A model generated the notes under the pieces. That model searched no databases, was not told where the DNA came from, and worked only from the letters and a program-made list of their open reading frames with translations. A DNA stretch of 64,000 bases from Hyphobacterium marinum (GTDB lineage Bacteria; Pseudomonadota; Alphaproteobacteria; Caulobacterales; Maricaulaceae): contig NZ_JAZDRO010000004.1 in assembly GCF_036330325.1 (NCBI RefSeq), positions 124,001 through 188,000 on the forward strand, read 5' to 3'. This document shows positions 47,911-56,662 of the stretch, piece by piece. Each line of letters starts with the position of its first letter. Positions within the stretch are counted from its first letter, which is position 1. Made by a program: the position numbers and the translations under genes.

Positions 47911-48911
47911 GCGAGGCGGGACAGCGCCGCAATCAGCGCCGGATAGACGGCTTCCGTCATGGCGTGGCCATTTCCGGCAATCATGGTCAGGCGGGCCTGC
48001 GGACAGGCCTGGGCCAGGTGCCAGGCGGCGCGCGGCGGACAGACCATGTCCTGCCGGCTTTGGATGATCTCCATCGGAATGGACGCCAGCCGGTCTGCAT
48101 TCGCCAGAAGCTGGCCCTCGGCGAGAAAGCAGTCGTTCGCGAAATAGTGCGCCTCGATAAGCGAGTGCGAGACGACATAGTCCTTGCCCCGTGCGGCCAT
48201 GCTCGTGCGGGCGGTGTCCGCTGAACACGCCAGCCAGGACAGGCGCTCCTCATATTCCGTCCAGCGGTAGAGCGCCGAACGCCGCAGGTCGTCGATATCG
48301 GCACTGGCATCGCCCAGCCGGTCGAGGATCGGTGCGCCACCCTCGGCCTCGCGGCGCATCGCGTCGAGATACCAGTCGCGAACCTGCTTGGCTGTCGCCC
48401 TGAATCCCTCCGGCACCGGAGCGATGAAGTCAGCCCAGGCGTCGGGATGGAATCGTGGAGCGCCGTCTTCACTATGCCACCAATCGGTTTCTGATCGCGT
48501 GGCCAGATAGACGCCTTCAACCAGCAGGCCCGAGACGCGTTCAGGATGCGCTTCAGCGTAGGCGATGGCGAGTGTTGAGCCCCAGGACGGACCGGCGACA
48601 ATCCACCGCTCATGCCCCGCCATTTCCCGCAGGGATTCGATATCGGCGATCAGGTCTGAGGTCGTGTTGGCATCGAGTCCCGCCTTCGGTGTCGAGCGCC
48701 CGCTGCCGCGCTGATCAAACAGGGTGAGGTCGAAGATGTCCGGGTCAAAATAGCGCCTGTGGGTCGGTGTGCATCCCGATCCCGGCCCGCCATGAAGGAA
48801 CACTGCGGGTACACCACCCGCCTTGCCGCTGCGTTCCCAATAGATCGAATGCCCGCCGCTGACGGGGGTCAGTCCGGCCATCTGGGGATGTATGTCTGGA
48901 AAAAGGGTCAT
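47907..48911 (-). CDS. pip: Proline iminopeptidase
   Basis: A 334-residue alpha/beta-hydrolase that removes N-terminal proline from peptides. HGGPGSG (oxyanion hole, ~40), LFDQRGSGRSTP, nucleophile elbow GPSWGSTLA (Ser ~109), Asp in QDMVCPP (~283) and His in GNGHAM (~311). The helical cap region (~155-235) has the usual WWHSEDGAPRFHPDAW. ATG 48911 is chosen because the upstream frame runs through tRNA-Thr. A cytoplasmic monomer is expected. Confidence 0.93.
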   Translation of the reverse strand: MTLFPDIHPQMAGLTPVSGGHSIYWERSGKAGGVPAVFLHGGPGSGCTPTHRRYFDPDIFDLTLFDQRGSGRSTPKAGLDANTTSDLIADIESLREMAGHERWIVAGPSWGSTLAIAYAEAHPERVSGLLVEGVYLATRSETDWWHSEDGAPRFHPDAWADFIAPVPEGFRATAKQVRDWYLDAMRREAEGGAPILDRLGDASADIDDLRRSALYRWTEYEERLSWLACSADTARTSMAARGKDYVVSHSLIEAHYFANDCFLAEGQLLANADRLASIPMEIIQSRQDMVCPPRAAWHLAQACPQARLTMIAGNGHAMTEAVYPALIAALSRLA

Positions 48912-48919
48912 GAGGGGGA

Positions 48920-48994
48920 TGGTGCCGCAAGGCAGGATTGAACTGCCGACCTCGTCATTACCAATGACGCGCTCTACCACTGAGCTACTGCGGC
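48920..48994 (-). tRNA. tRNA-Thr (GGT)
   Basis: A 75-base cloverleaf on the minus strand: GCCGCAG start, anticodon GGT in the CATTGGTAATG stem-loop, TTCAATC T-loop and CTGCCTTGCGGC-A-CCA end. Confidence 0.97.
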
Positions 48995-49013
48995 CCACTC
49001 TCGAGGATGCGGC

Positions 49014-49041
49014 GTATAACGCAAGCCTTCCCTCGCGCCAA
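49014..49041 (-). promoter_or_regulatory. Promoter of tRNA-Thr
   Basis: Minus-strand TTGGCG (49041-49036), a 16-base spacer and TTATAC (49019-49014), ending 19 bases before the tRNA. Confidence 0.6.
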
Positions 49042-49084
49042 GTGCTCCTTGACGTTCGTTGCAGACAACCCCATCACCAAGTCC

Positions 49085-49225
49085 ATGACAGACAAATCCT
49101 CAAACCCGCCTGGCCGGGGGTCGAAGGCTCCTGGTGCCGAACGCGAGGCGCGGCTTGCCGAAGCGCTGCGCGCCAATCTGCGGCGGCGAAAAGCGGCATC
49201 AAAAACCAAGAAGCCGCCACAATGA
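49085..49225 (+). CDS. Small basic protein upstream of murA
   Basis: A 46-residue basic ORF (starts MTDKSSNPPGRGSKAPG; then ARLAEALRANLRRRKAASK). ATG 49085 is favoured. Small Lys/Arg-rich ORFs commonly precede murA in alphaproteobacteria, and the basic character suggests RNA or ribosome contact. Its function is not known. Confidence 0.5.
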   Translation: MTDKSSNPPGRGSKAPGAEREARLAEALRANLRRRKAASKTKKPPQ

Positions 49226-49280
49226 CACCTGTTTCCCCGGTCTATGCTGGGGTCTTCGACACACTTGGGAAAGCCAGTTA

Positions 49281-50540
49281 ATGGATCGCATTCACGTTCG
49301 CGGGGGCAACCCGCTCAACGGACACATTCCGATTTCCGGGGCGAAGAATTCCGCCCTAAAACTGATGGCCGCCGCGCTTTTGACCGACGAGCCGGTCACG
49401 CTGTCGCGCATGCCTGACCTCGCTGACACGCGATTCCTGTCGCAATTGCTGCAGCATCTCGGTGCCGACGTTGAGCGCGGCGAGGGCACGCTCCGGATTC
49501 ATGTCGGCGACCTTGCCGGTACCGAAGCCCCCTATGATCTCGTGCGGAAGATGCGCGCAAGTTTCAACGTGCTGGGGCCGATCCTGGCGCGCGCAGGCAA
49601 GGCCCGCGTTTCCCTGCCCGGTGGCTGTGCCATTGGAGCGCGGCCGGTCGACCTGCACCTGAAGGCGTTGAAAGCGCTGGGGGCGGCCATCGAGGTCGAG
49701 GACGGCTATGTCGTGGCCTCAGCCCCGAATGGCCTGAAGGGCGGCATCGTCGATTTCCCCTTCGTCTCGGTTGGTGCGACCGAACACGCCATGCTCGCCG
49801 CGACGCTGGCCAAGGGTGAGACGGTGCTGAAGAACACGGCCTGCGAGCCGGAAATTGCCGATCTCGCCGATTGCCTCAACAAGATGGGCGCGCGGGTCAG
49901 CGGTGCGGGCACCTCGACCATCGTCATCAATGGCGTCGATCGCCTGGCCGGTTGCGAACATCCGGTCGTCGCCGACCGGATCGAGGCCGGGACGTATGCG
50001 CTGGCCGCCGCGTCGGCGGGCGGTGATGTCACGCTGGAGGGGGCCGAACAGGGCCACAACGAAGCGCTGTGGTCGGCGATGGCCTCGGCGGGTGTCGAGG
50101 TGACGGCGGTCGAAGGCGGTATGCGCATTCGCCGCAATGGCACGCCGATCAAGCCGGTCGACATCGTCACCGAACCCTATCCGGGCTTTGCCACCGACCT
50201 GCAGGCGCAATTCATGGCGCTGATGGCGTTGGCGAAAGGCGAATGCACGATCCGCGAGACGATTTTCGAGAACCGCTTCATGCACGCGCCGGAACTGGCG
50301 CGGATGGGCGCGGATATCACGGTACGCGGCAGCACGGCGCTGGTGAACGGCGTCGACAAGCTGACCGGCGCGCAGGTGATGGCGACGGACTTGCGTGCGT
50401 CGGTCTGTCTCATTATCGCGGGGCTTGCCGCGCGCGGTGAAACCGTGGTCAACCGGGTCTATCATCTCGATCGCGGATTCGAGCATCTCGAACGCAAGCT
50501 CGCCGCCTGCGGCGCGGATGTCGAACGGCGATCAGACTAG
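49281..50540 (+). CDS. murA: UDP-N-acetylglucosamine 1-carboxyvinyltransferase
   Basis: A 419-residue cytoplasmic enzyme transferring enolpyruvate from PEP to UDP-GlcNAc, the first committed step of peptidoglycan synthesis and the target of fosfomycin. The N-terminus VRGGNPLNGHIPISGAKNSA, the catalytic Cys in PGGCAIGARPVDLHL (~115), KTACEPEI-like region (NTACEPEIAD) and DLRASVCLIIAGLAA near the end are all present. The Cys (not Asp) implies fosfomycin-sensitive type. ATG 49281 matches the family start. It begins a run of syntenic genes. Confidence 0.97.
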   Translation: MDRIHVRGGNPLNGHIPISGAKNSALKLMAAALLTDEPVTLSRMPDLADTRFLSQLLQHLGADVERGEGTLRIHVGDLAGTEAPYDLVRKMRASFNVLGPILARAGKARVSLPGGCAIGARPVDLHLKALKALGAAIEVEDGYVVASAPNGLKGGIVDFPFVSVGATEHAMLAATLAKGETVLKNTACEPEIADLADCLNKMGARVSGAGTSTIVINGVDRLAGCEHPVVADRIEAGTYALAAASAGGDVTLEGAEQGHNEALWSAMASAGVEVTAVEGGMRIRRNGTPIKPVDIVTEPYPGFATDLQAQFMALMALAKGECTIRETIFENRFMHAPELARMGADITVRGSTALVNGVDKLTGAQVMATDLRASVCLIIAGLAARGETVVNRVYHLDRGFEHLERKLAACGADVERRSD

Positions 50541-50554
50541 GGACGGACGACGCT

Positions 50555-50998
50555 TTGGGACCGGATTTCAAACCCTTGCGGCTCGCGGCCGAGGACGCTG
50601 ACGATCTGCCGGTGCTGTCTGCGGCACTGCAGGATGCCGTGTGCAAGGTCGCGGACCTGTCTTTCAAGCCCGGTGCGCGGCGATTCACGCTCGCGGTCAA
50701 CCGCTATCTCTGGGAAGCGGGCCGGAAGGGGAAGGGCTGGCGCACGCGCAGCGCGCTCGATATCGGCGGCGTGCTGGACGCGAAATTCACACGGCTGCGC
50801 CGCGATGCACCCGACGCCGTCCTGTCGCTACTCTCGGTCAATTTCGAGCCCGGCGAAGCACCCGGCGGCTGGATCACACTGACCTTCTCTGGTGGCGGTG
50901 CGGTACGCCTGGAGGTCGAATGCGTGGACGCCTTGCTGGCCGATCTTGCCCAGCCCTGGCCGGCGGCACGGCGACCGAATCACCCGGACACGGCATGA
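50555..50998 (+). CDS. DUF2948 family protein
   Basis: A 147-residue protein of the alphaproteobacterial DUF2948 family, regularly placed right after murA. Start TTG 50555 (PDFKPLRLAAEDADDL) is preceded by GGGACGGA. Core AVNRYLWEAG and RTRSALDIGGVLDAKFTRL. Function unknown, probably cytoplasmic. Its stop overlaps the next start (ATGA). Confidence 0.85.
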   Translation: MGPDFKPLRLAAEDADDLPVLSAALQDAVCKVADLSFKPGARRFTLAVNRYLWEAGRKGKGWRTRSALDIGGVLDAKFTRLRRDAPDAVLSLLSVNFEPGEAPGGWITLTFSGGGAVRLEVECVDALLADLAQPWPAARRPNHPDTA

Positions 50999-51474
50999 GC
51001 GAAGACGAGCGCATATCCGCCCTTGAACTGAGCGGCTTCGGGGCCTTGTCCGAAACCCAGGCCGACCATGACCGGCGGATCGCGATCAATGACCTGCTCG
51101 ATTCCAACCGCTTCGCGCCCGACGGCCTGAATGCCGGTCCCTATGCCGTCCGCCTCGCCATCGAGGAGGGTCGCCTGCACATCGAGGTGAAAGGCGAGGA
51201 CGGTGATGTCCTGCGCTCGCACATCTTTTCGATGGGGCCGTTCAGGGGCGTGTATAAAGACTATTTCATGATTTGCGACAGCTATAACGACGCGGTCCGG
51301 GATGCCTCGCTGGCGCAGATCGAGGCGATCGATATGGGCCGCCGCGGCATCCACAATGAGGGGTCCGAACTGCTGCGCGAGCGCCTCGAAGGCAAGATCG
51401 CGGTGGACTTCGAGACCGCCCGGCGCCTCTTCACCCTAATCGGATCGCTGCACCGGCGCGCCGGCGGCGCGTGA
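50995..51474 (+). CDS. UPF0262 family protein
   Basis: A 159-residue member of UPF0262, a conserved alphaproteobacterial family of unknown function. Marks: RIAINDLLDSNRFAP, FSMGPFRGVYKDYFMICDSY and GIHNEGSELLRERL. ATG 50995 overlaps the DUF2948 stop. In many relatives hisD lies between these two; it is missing here. Confidence 0.88.
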   Translation: MSEDERISALELSGFGALSETQADHDRRIAINDLLDSNRFAPDGLNAGPYAVRLAIEEGRLHIEVKGEDGDVLRSHIFSMGPFRGVYKDYFMICDSYNDAVRDASLAQIEAIDMGRRGIHNEGSELLRERLEGKIAVDFETARRLFTLIGSLHRRAGGA

Positions 51475-51493
51475 CGGCCTGCACAATCAAGCC

Positions 51494-51523
51494 TCGACGC
51501 GGGCGGGCATAAGGGCCTATATA
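51494..51523 (+). promoter_or_regulatory. Likely promoter of infA
   Basis: TCGACG (51494-51499), an 18-base spacer and TATATA (51518-51523), 65 bases before infA. The -35 is weak and the -10 is good. Confidence 0.4.
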
Positions 51524-51587
51524 CGCGCCAGTTCGGGCGGGCAGGGATGCCGGCCTCATTCAACGTGCCTGTACCAAGAGGAGCCGT

Positions 51588-51806
51588 ATGGCGAAGGAAG
51601 AGTTACTCGAATTTCCCGGAGAGGTGACGGAATTGCTTCCGAACGCCACCTTCCGCGTGAAGCTGGAAAATGATCACGAGATCATTGCGCACACCGCTGG
51701 CAAGATGCGCAAGAACCGCATCCGCGTTCTGGCGGGCGACAAGGTGCTGGTCGAAATGACACCCTACGACCTGACCAAGGGACGTATCACCTATCGCTTC
51801 AAGTAA
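51588..51806 (+). CDS. infA: Translation initiation factor IF-1
   Basis: A 72-residue S1-fold protein binding the ribosomal A site. MAKEELLEFPGEVTELLPNA at the start, then FRVKLENDHEIIAHTAGKM, the IRVLAGDKVLVEMTPYDL loop and GRITYRFK end. The length equals canonical IF-1. ATG 51588 follows AAGAGGAG. Confidence 0.98.
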   Translation: MAKEELLEFPGEVTELLPNATFRVKLENDHEIIAHTAGKMRKNRIRVLAGDKVLVEMTPYDLTKGRITYRFK

Positions 51807-51830
51807 GGCCGTGAGGCGCGGAGCGCGACA

Positions 51831-52424
51831 ATGACAGCGACCCGTCCGCGCCTCGTTCTGGCCAGCGCCTCGCCGCGGCGTCTCGAATTGCTGCGGCGGA
51901 TTGGCGTTGAACCCGATGCTGTCCATCCCACCGATATTGACGAAAGCGAGATCCCCGGCGAATTGCCGCGCCAGATAGCGCTGCGTCTTGCTTGTTCCAA
52001 GGCCGACGCTGTCGACCATGGCGACGCGCTGGTTCTGGGCTCTGACACGGTTGTCGCGCGCGGCCGCCGTACGCTGCCCAAGGCCGAAACCGAGGCCGAG
52101 GCTGACGCCTGCCTGCGCCTGCTCTCCGGGGCGTCGCACCGCGTCTGGACCGGCGTGGCGCTGAAAAGCCCGGATGGCACGATGGCATCGCGCGTGGTCG
52201 AAACGCGGATCAAATTCAAACGCCTGTCAGAAACCGAAATCGCGGCCTATCTCGATTCCGGCGAATGGCAGGGCAAGGCCGGCGGTTATGGCGTGCAGGG
52301 GCTGGCCGAAGCCTTTGTGACCAGCCTCCAGGGCTCCTATTCCGGTGTCATGGGCCTGCCACTGCACGAAACCGCGCAGATGCTGACCGGGATGGGCTAT
52401 CCGGTCTTCGGGGGCCGGACATGA
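51831..52424 (+). CDS. maf: Maf-family nucleotide pyrophosphatase
   Basis: A 197-residue Maf/YhdE-type NTP pyrophosphatase that hydrolyses non-canonical nucleotides. LASASPRRLELLRRIG (~9-24), DIDESEIP, catalytic-region LGSDTVVARGRR (Asp ~70) and GKAGGYGVQGLAEAF (Asp/Gly motif). ATG 51831 is 25 bp after infA. Its stop overlaps the RNase E/G start (ATGA), and this infA-maf-rng-yacG order is standard in alphaproteobacteria. Confidence 0.94.
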   Translation: MTATRPRLVLASASPRRLELLRRIGVEPDAVHPTDIDESEIPGELPRQIALRLACSKADAVDHGDALVLGSDTVVARGRRTLPKAETEAEADACLRLLSGASHRVWTGVALKSPDGTMASRVVETRIKFKRLSETEIAAYLDSGEWQGKAGGYGVQGLAEAFVTSLQGSYSGVMGLPLHETAQMLTGMGYPVFGGRT

Positions 52425-53497
52425 ACCGCACAATCGTCGTGGAAGATGCCATCGGCGAAACCCGTGCCGCCCTGATCGAGGATGGCCGTGTCGCTGAGCT
52501 TCACATCGACCGCTGGAGCGCGCGGGAGAGCTGCGCCGCCGCCGGTGCGGTCTATCTGGGCCGTGTGCGCCGCGTGGATGGCAGTCTCAATGCCGCCTTC
52601 GTCGATCTCGGCGTGGGTCCCGACGGCTTTCTGCCCTTCGGCAAGGCCGGACGGCCGGCCGGGTTTCACGAGGGCGCGGCCTGGCCGGTCGAAGTCACGC
52701 GCGAAGCGCATGCCGAGAAGGGGCCGACGCTGGCGAGCGTCGAAGCCGAGGCAAGCGGCGACGCGCCGCGGCTGCTGACCCCAGCCCTGCCGCTCGCCGA
52801 CCGCCTGGCAGCGCGCTATCCCGACGCCAAGGGGCTCTGGGCCGATGAAAGCGACATTGATCTCGATGCCGAGATCGAGGCCGCGCTCTCGGTAACGGCT
52901 GACATCCCCGGCGGCGGACGCCTGATCATCGAGAAAACCGCAGCCCTGACCGCCATCGATGTCGATGCGGCCGGGCGTACCGCGCAGGGCGGGGCGCAGA
53001 AGCTCGCCGCTGACCTCAATCGCTCGGCGGCCAAGGAAGCCGCACGCCAGATCCGCCTGCGGGGGCTGGGCGGTATCGTCGCCATTGATTTTGTTCACAT
53101 GCGCGACCGCAAGGCCCGCACCGAGGTCGAACAGGCGCTGCGCCGCACCTTCAAGCGCGACCCGGCCCGCGTCGATGTTGCGCCCATGTCGCCCTTCGGC
53201 ATTGTCGAGCTCGCCCGCCAGCGCACCGGCCGCTCGCTGTCTGAAATCCTGCTTGATGACTCCGGCGCGCCCACGGTTGAGACTTGCGCCCTGCGCGCCC
53301 TTCATCGCCTCGAAGCCGAGGGCCGCGCCAATCGCCGCAGCCGCCTCCGCCTCACACTTGCCTTGGAGGTCTCGGACTGGTTGAACAGTCATGCCGATCT
53401 CTGGCACGGCGCACTGACCGACCGGATCGGCCCGCGTTTCGATGTCGTGGCCCGGGACGGCGCACCGCGCGAAACCGCTGAAGTGAGCACGGCATGA
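52421..53497 (+). CDS. Ribonuclease E/G family protein
   Basis: A 358-residue short RNase E/G homologue without the long scaffold of RNase E. An S1-like N-terminal domain (AVYLGRVRRVDGSLNAAFVDLG, ~40-70) is followed by the DNase I-like catalytic domain. The acidic pair is seen as Asp in AIDVDAAG (~182) and Asp in VAIDFVHMRD (~222). The C-terminus lacks the zinc-link Cys pair, so it resembles a reduced RNase G. Overlaps both neighbours by four bases. Confidence 0.88.
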   Translation: MNRTIVVEDAIGETRAALIEDGRVAELHIDRWSARESCAAAGAVYLGRVRRVDGSLNAAFVDLGVGPDGFLPFGKAGRPAGFHEGAAWPVEVTREAHAEKGPTLASVEAEASGDAPRLLTPALPLADRLAARYPDAKGLWADESDIDLDAEIEAALSVTADIPGGGRLIIEKTAALTAIDVDAAGRTAQGGAQKLAADLNRSAAKEAARQIRLRGLGGIVAIDFVHMRDRKARTEVEQALRRTFKRDPARVDVAPMSPFGIVELARQRTGRSLSEILLDDSGAPTVETCALRALHRLEAEGRANRRSRLRLTLALEVSDWLNSHADLWHGALTDRIGPRFDVVARDGAPRETAEVSTA

Positions 53498-53688
53498 GCA
53501 AACCGAAGAAACGCCCGGCCTGCCCGATCTGTGGCGAGCCGTCGAACGCCAAAATCAAACCCTTCTGCTCGGTCAAATGCGCCGATATCGATCTCGGGAA
53601 ATGGTTTTCCGGGGCCTATGTCGTGCCCGGCGAACCGGTCGACCCCGAAGCGCTTCCGCCGGGCTCTGGCGAGCCGGACGAGGACTGA
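53494..53688 (+). CDS. yacG: DNA gyrase inhibitor YacG (zinc-binding)
   Basis: A 64-residue small zinc protein with the four-Cys motif CPIC..FCSVKC (Cys 10, 13, 29, 33). It ends with the usual acidic tail. E. coli YacG binds gyrase and blocks its activity. It overlaps the RNase E/G stop (ATGA) and ends the infA-to-yacG run. Confidence 0.94.
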   Translation: MSKPKKRPACPICGEPSNAKIKPFCSVKCADIDLGKWFSGAYVVPGEPVDPEALPPGSGEPDED

Positions 53689-53711
53689 TTGACGGCGCTG
53701 ATTTTCGGGCG

Positions 53712-53740
53712 TGGACAGGCGCGCGGACGCGCCCTATAAA
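53712..53740 (+). promoter_or_regulatory. Promoter of tRNA-Phe
   Basis: TGGACA (53712-53717), a 17-base spacer and TATAAA (53735-53740). The tRNA starts 44 bases later. Confidence 0.65.
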
Positions 53741-53784
53741 CCGCCCTCCAACGCGCGGGAGTCGACTGTCTCCTGCCGCCCGGT

Positions 53785-53860
53785 GCCCGGGTAGCTCAGT
53801 TGGTAGAGCAGCGGATTGAAAATCCGCGTGTCGGTGGTTCGAATCCGCCCCCGGGCACCA
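53785..53860 (+). tRNA. tRNA-Phe (GAA)
   Basis: A 76-base cloverleaf, GCCCGGG...CCCGGGC-A-CCA, with anticodon GAA inside GGATTGAAAATCC. CCA is encoded. A lower-GC islet begins just behind it. Confidence 0.98.
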
Positions 53861-53920
53861 TTTTCTTGTCATTGATGGCCATCCCTATCAAAGTTGGACT
53901 TGCTTTGAAGGAGTTGGCAG

Positions 53921-54379
53921 GTGAGGAAACTCAGGTGGAACGATCCTCCGCGCGACCCTGATCCGCTCAAAGTCAGGCTTGATGACCGTGAATGGGCGAT
54001 AGACGATCCAAAACGGCCCAAATCCGAGTTGCGGCTTCTCCGAGAAAGGCGTGACCGCGCTCGAAAGCGGGTGCTACGGCTTCGCAAAAACAAAAGTGAA
54101 GAATTGTCTCGCGCGCTTCAAAAGCGTCAATCCGTGGCAAAACGGCTATTTCGAATCCGCCGCAAAGGAATTGGTGGCCCTGAACTTCAGCGGCTTGAAG
54201 ATGCCGACAGGAAGGCGCGCGATAGTTTACGGCAGATCAGGTTATTGCATGTATCTCCTGACCACCCAATCAATTTGGCGATTGCGTCGGAGAAGGCCAA
54301 GTTGTCTGAAATCGAGGCGATCTTGGAAAAGGCCAATGAAAGGAAGGCTGGGGGTGAGGACGATTCTCCAACCTGCTAG
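53921..54379 (+). CDS. Hypothetical charged protein behind tRNA-Phe
   Basis: About 152 residues, starting with GTG 53921 (AAGGAG lies 8 bp upstream). Very rich in Arg, Lys, Asp and Glu with long helical stretches (LRLLRERRDRARKRVLRLR, SEKAKLSEIEAILEKANER), so likely a coiled-coil or nucleic-acid-binding protein. The base composition is lower in GC than the neighbours. No family is recognised. Confidence 0.5.
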   Translation: MRKLRWNDPPRDPDPLKVRLDDREWAIDDPKRPKSELRLLRERRDRARKRVLRLRKNKSEELSRALQKRQSVAKRLFRIRRKGIGGPELQRLEDADRKARDSLRQIRLLHVSPDHPINLAIASEKAKLSEIEAILEKANERKAGGEDDSPTC

Positions 54380-54429
54380 CAAGATCCAGATATATCTCAG
54401 GTGCAATCTACTGATCCGAAAATTACGAA

Positions 54430-54969
54430 CTAGCTTGTAAAATGATCAATAAACTGCTCTAGCCGACTGAATGCGCCAGCTCTCTCGATTAGGTAGAAGG
54501 CTGCCCCTATTCCGCCGCCGATGAGCGCCCCATGGGCACGGGCCGCCCAATTGTCAGATGGACGAACTTCGTACTTTGGCTCCTCAGGTAGATCAGGAAT
54601 GCCATCTTCGAATCGTTGCATCCCAATTACGTGAATTACCTTCATCGACCAATTGGTCCATTTGGACGGGAAATCTATCTGTTCAGAAACCGACTTGTTC
54701 AGAGAAATTATGCTGCAATATAAAGACCAAGAAAAGAAAAATATCGGTATCGTTAATAAAATAAATGCGCCTTCTGCATTCGGAATTTGACTCGCAAGTA
54801 ATGCTATTGCGCCAGCTGCTCCCGCGACTCGATACCGTCCGACTTCGCGGCGAGCACTTTCAGCTCGACCTAACGCAGCAATTCTGTGAGCATCGGAGAA
54901 TTCGATAGCCAAGTCACGGCGTTCGCGTTTTAATTTTTGCCATTCAGATTCAAATTGTTCGCTATCCAT
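54430..54969 (-). CDS. Hypothetical protein with two or three membrane segments
   Basis: A 179-residue protein. A charged N-terminal helix (ESEWQKLKRERRDLAIEF) and two hydrophobic stretches (AGAAGAIALLASQI and AFILLTIPIFFFSWSLYC) are followed by a soluble segment and a glycine-rich helix (GALIGGGIGAAFYLI). Base composition is low in GC, like its neighbour. No family is recognised. It is convergent with the charged protein and separated from it by 50 bp. Confidence 0.5.
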   Translation of the reverse strand: MDSEQFESEWQKLKRERRDLAIEFSDAHRIAALGRAESARREVGRYRVAGAAGAIALLASQIPNAEGAFILLTIPIFFFSWSLYCSIISLNKSVSEQIDFPSKWTNWSMKVIHVIGMQRFEDGIPDLPEEPKYEVRPSDNWAARAHGALIGGGIGAAFYLIERAGAFSRLEQFIDHFTS

Positions 54970-55103
54970 TCCCGTGCCTTTTAATCAGAATTATATGCGA
55001 AAGGTTCAAATACAACTAGATTGGCAAATGCGCCATCCACTTCTGTGGACATTCCATATTGGCTAAATTTTTCTATAACGCTGTTGAAACCTTGAGAGAA
55101 CGC

Positions 55104-56591
55104 ATGACCGAAACCGATCTGGATGTCCTGGTTGTCGGGGCCGGGATTTCCGGCATAGCCGCAGGCTACCACCTGCAAAAGCGAGCACCGGACCAGCGCT
55201 ATGCCATCCTCGAAGCACGTGAAGCGGTCGGTGGCACGTGGGATCTCTTCCGTTATCCCGGCATCCGGTCGGACAGCGACATGTACACGTTCGGCTTTGC
55301 CTTCCGGCCCTGGACGGATGGCAAGGTTTTCGCCGACGGGCCGAGTATCCGCCACTATGTGCGCGACACGGCCGAACGCCACGACATCATGGAGAAGATA
55401 CGTTTTGGCCATCGCGTCGTTTCGGCGGCCTGGAACACGGGGGCCGCGCACTGGACTGTGCGGGCGGAGACCGCCTCCGGGCCAGTGACGCTTACCGCGA
55501 AATTCCTCGTCATGTGCTCGGGCTATTACCGGTATGATCGCGGCCATGAGCCGGAGTTCGAAGGCGCTTCAGACTTCGCCGGTGAAATCATCCACCCGCA
55601 GAAATGGCGCGAGGATCAGGCCTATGCTGGCAAGCGCGTCGCCGTGATCGGCAGTGGCGCGACGGCGGTGACGCTGGTCCCGGCGATGGCGGAAGAGGCG
55701 GCTCATGTCACCATGATCCAGCGTTCGCCGACCTATATCGCCGGGCGGCCCTCGCGCGACGTCATCGCCGACACGCTGCGCAAGATTCTCCCCGAGAAGA
55801 GCGCTTACGCTATTTCGCGAACGAAGAATATTGCGCTCTCCATCCTCTTCTATGAGATGGCGCAACGCTGGCCGGGCTATATCAGAAAGCAGATCAAGAC
55901 ATACATCCGGGGCGAGCTGGGCGAGGATTTTGACGTCGATCGGCATTTCACCCCCGACTACGACCCGTGGAACCAGCGTTTCTGCCTCGCGCCCGACGGC
56001 GATTTCTTCGCGGCGCTTAAAGGCGGCAAGGCCGATATCCGCACCGACACAATCGAGCGGTTTGTGCCCGAAGGCGTGCGCCTGTCATCAGGCGAGACGG
56101 TCGAAGCCGATATCATCATCCCGGCCACGGGGCTGGATATCCTCCTGATGGGCGGGATCGAATTAACGGTCGACGGGCAGGTCTGGAACGCAGCGGAGCA
56201 TTTCGCCTATCGCGGCATGATGTTGAGCGGTCTGCCCAACCTTGCCATCTGCTTCGGTTATACGAACGCGTCCTGGACGCTGAAGATCGATCTGACCTGC
56301 GAACGGGTCTGCCGATTGCTCAATCACATGGCGCGCGAGGGCTGTGACTATTGCGTGCCTGAACCGCCCAAGGACATTGAACCCGCGCCGCTGCTCGATT
56401 TTTCTTCAGGCTATATCCAGCGCGCCATCGACCGCATGCCCCGGCAGGGAACGAAACCGCCCTGGCGCGCCTATCAGAACTATTTCCAGGACATGCTCGC
56501 CATCCGCTACGGCAGGCTGGAGGATGGCGCACTGGCCTTCCGCCGTGCCGGAGACGTCCGCACGGACTCCTTTGCTGAAGCGGCTGAATAG
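55104..56591 (+). CDS. Flavin-dependent monooxygenase, Baeyer-Villiger type
   Basis: A 495-residue FAD- and NADPH-dependent monooxygenase. FAD-binding GAGISG (~12-17), the BVMO fingerprint FAGEIIHPQKW (FxGxxxHxxxW, ~155-165), and NADPH-binding GSGATA (~182-187). Near the C-terminus is ATGLDILLMGG. It would insert oxygen into a ketone or oxidise a heteroatom. ATG 55104 (MTETDLDVL) follows GAGAGAA. The neighbours AraC and SDR are the usual companions of this enzyme type. Confidence 0.9.
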   Translation: MTETDLDVLVVGAGISGIAAGYHLQKRAPDQRYAILEAREAVGGTWDLFRYPGIRSDSDMYTFGFAFRPWTDGKVFADGPSIRHYVRDTAERHDIMEKIRFGHRVVSAAWNTGAAHWTVRAETASGPVTLTAKFLVMCSGYYRYDRGHEPEFEGASDFAGEIIHPQKWREDQAYAGKRVAVIGSGATAVTLVPAMAEEAAHVTMIQRSPTYIAGRPSRDVIADTLRKILPEKSAYAISRTKNIALSILFYEMAQRWPGYIRKQIKTYIRGELGEDFDVDRHFTPDYDPWNQRFCLAPDGDFFAALKGGKADIRTDTIERFVPEGVRLSSGETVEADIIIPATGLDILLMGGIELTVDGQVWNAAEHFAYRGMMLSGLPNLAICFGYTNASWTLKIDLTCERVCRLLNHMAREGCDYCVPEPPKDIEPAPLLDFSSGYIQRAIDRMPRQGTKPPWRAYQNYFQDMLAIRYGRLEDGALAFRRAGDVRTDSFAEAAE

Positions 56592-56662
56592 CCCGCAAAG
56601 AGAAACAGGGCGGCTCCAGGAAGGAACCGCCCCGCTTCACGGGCCCTGAAGGTTCGCTGGAA

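Noticed and set aside
53785..55040. Integrative element with att sites at tRNA-Phe
   Set aside because: No second copy of the tRNA 3' end and no integrase gene were found in the islet, so only a lower-GC islet is reported.
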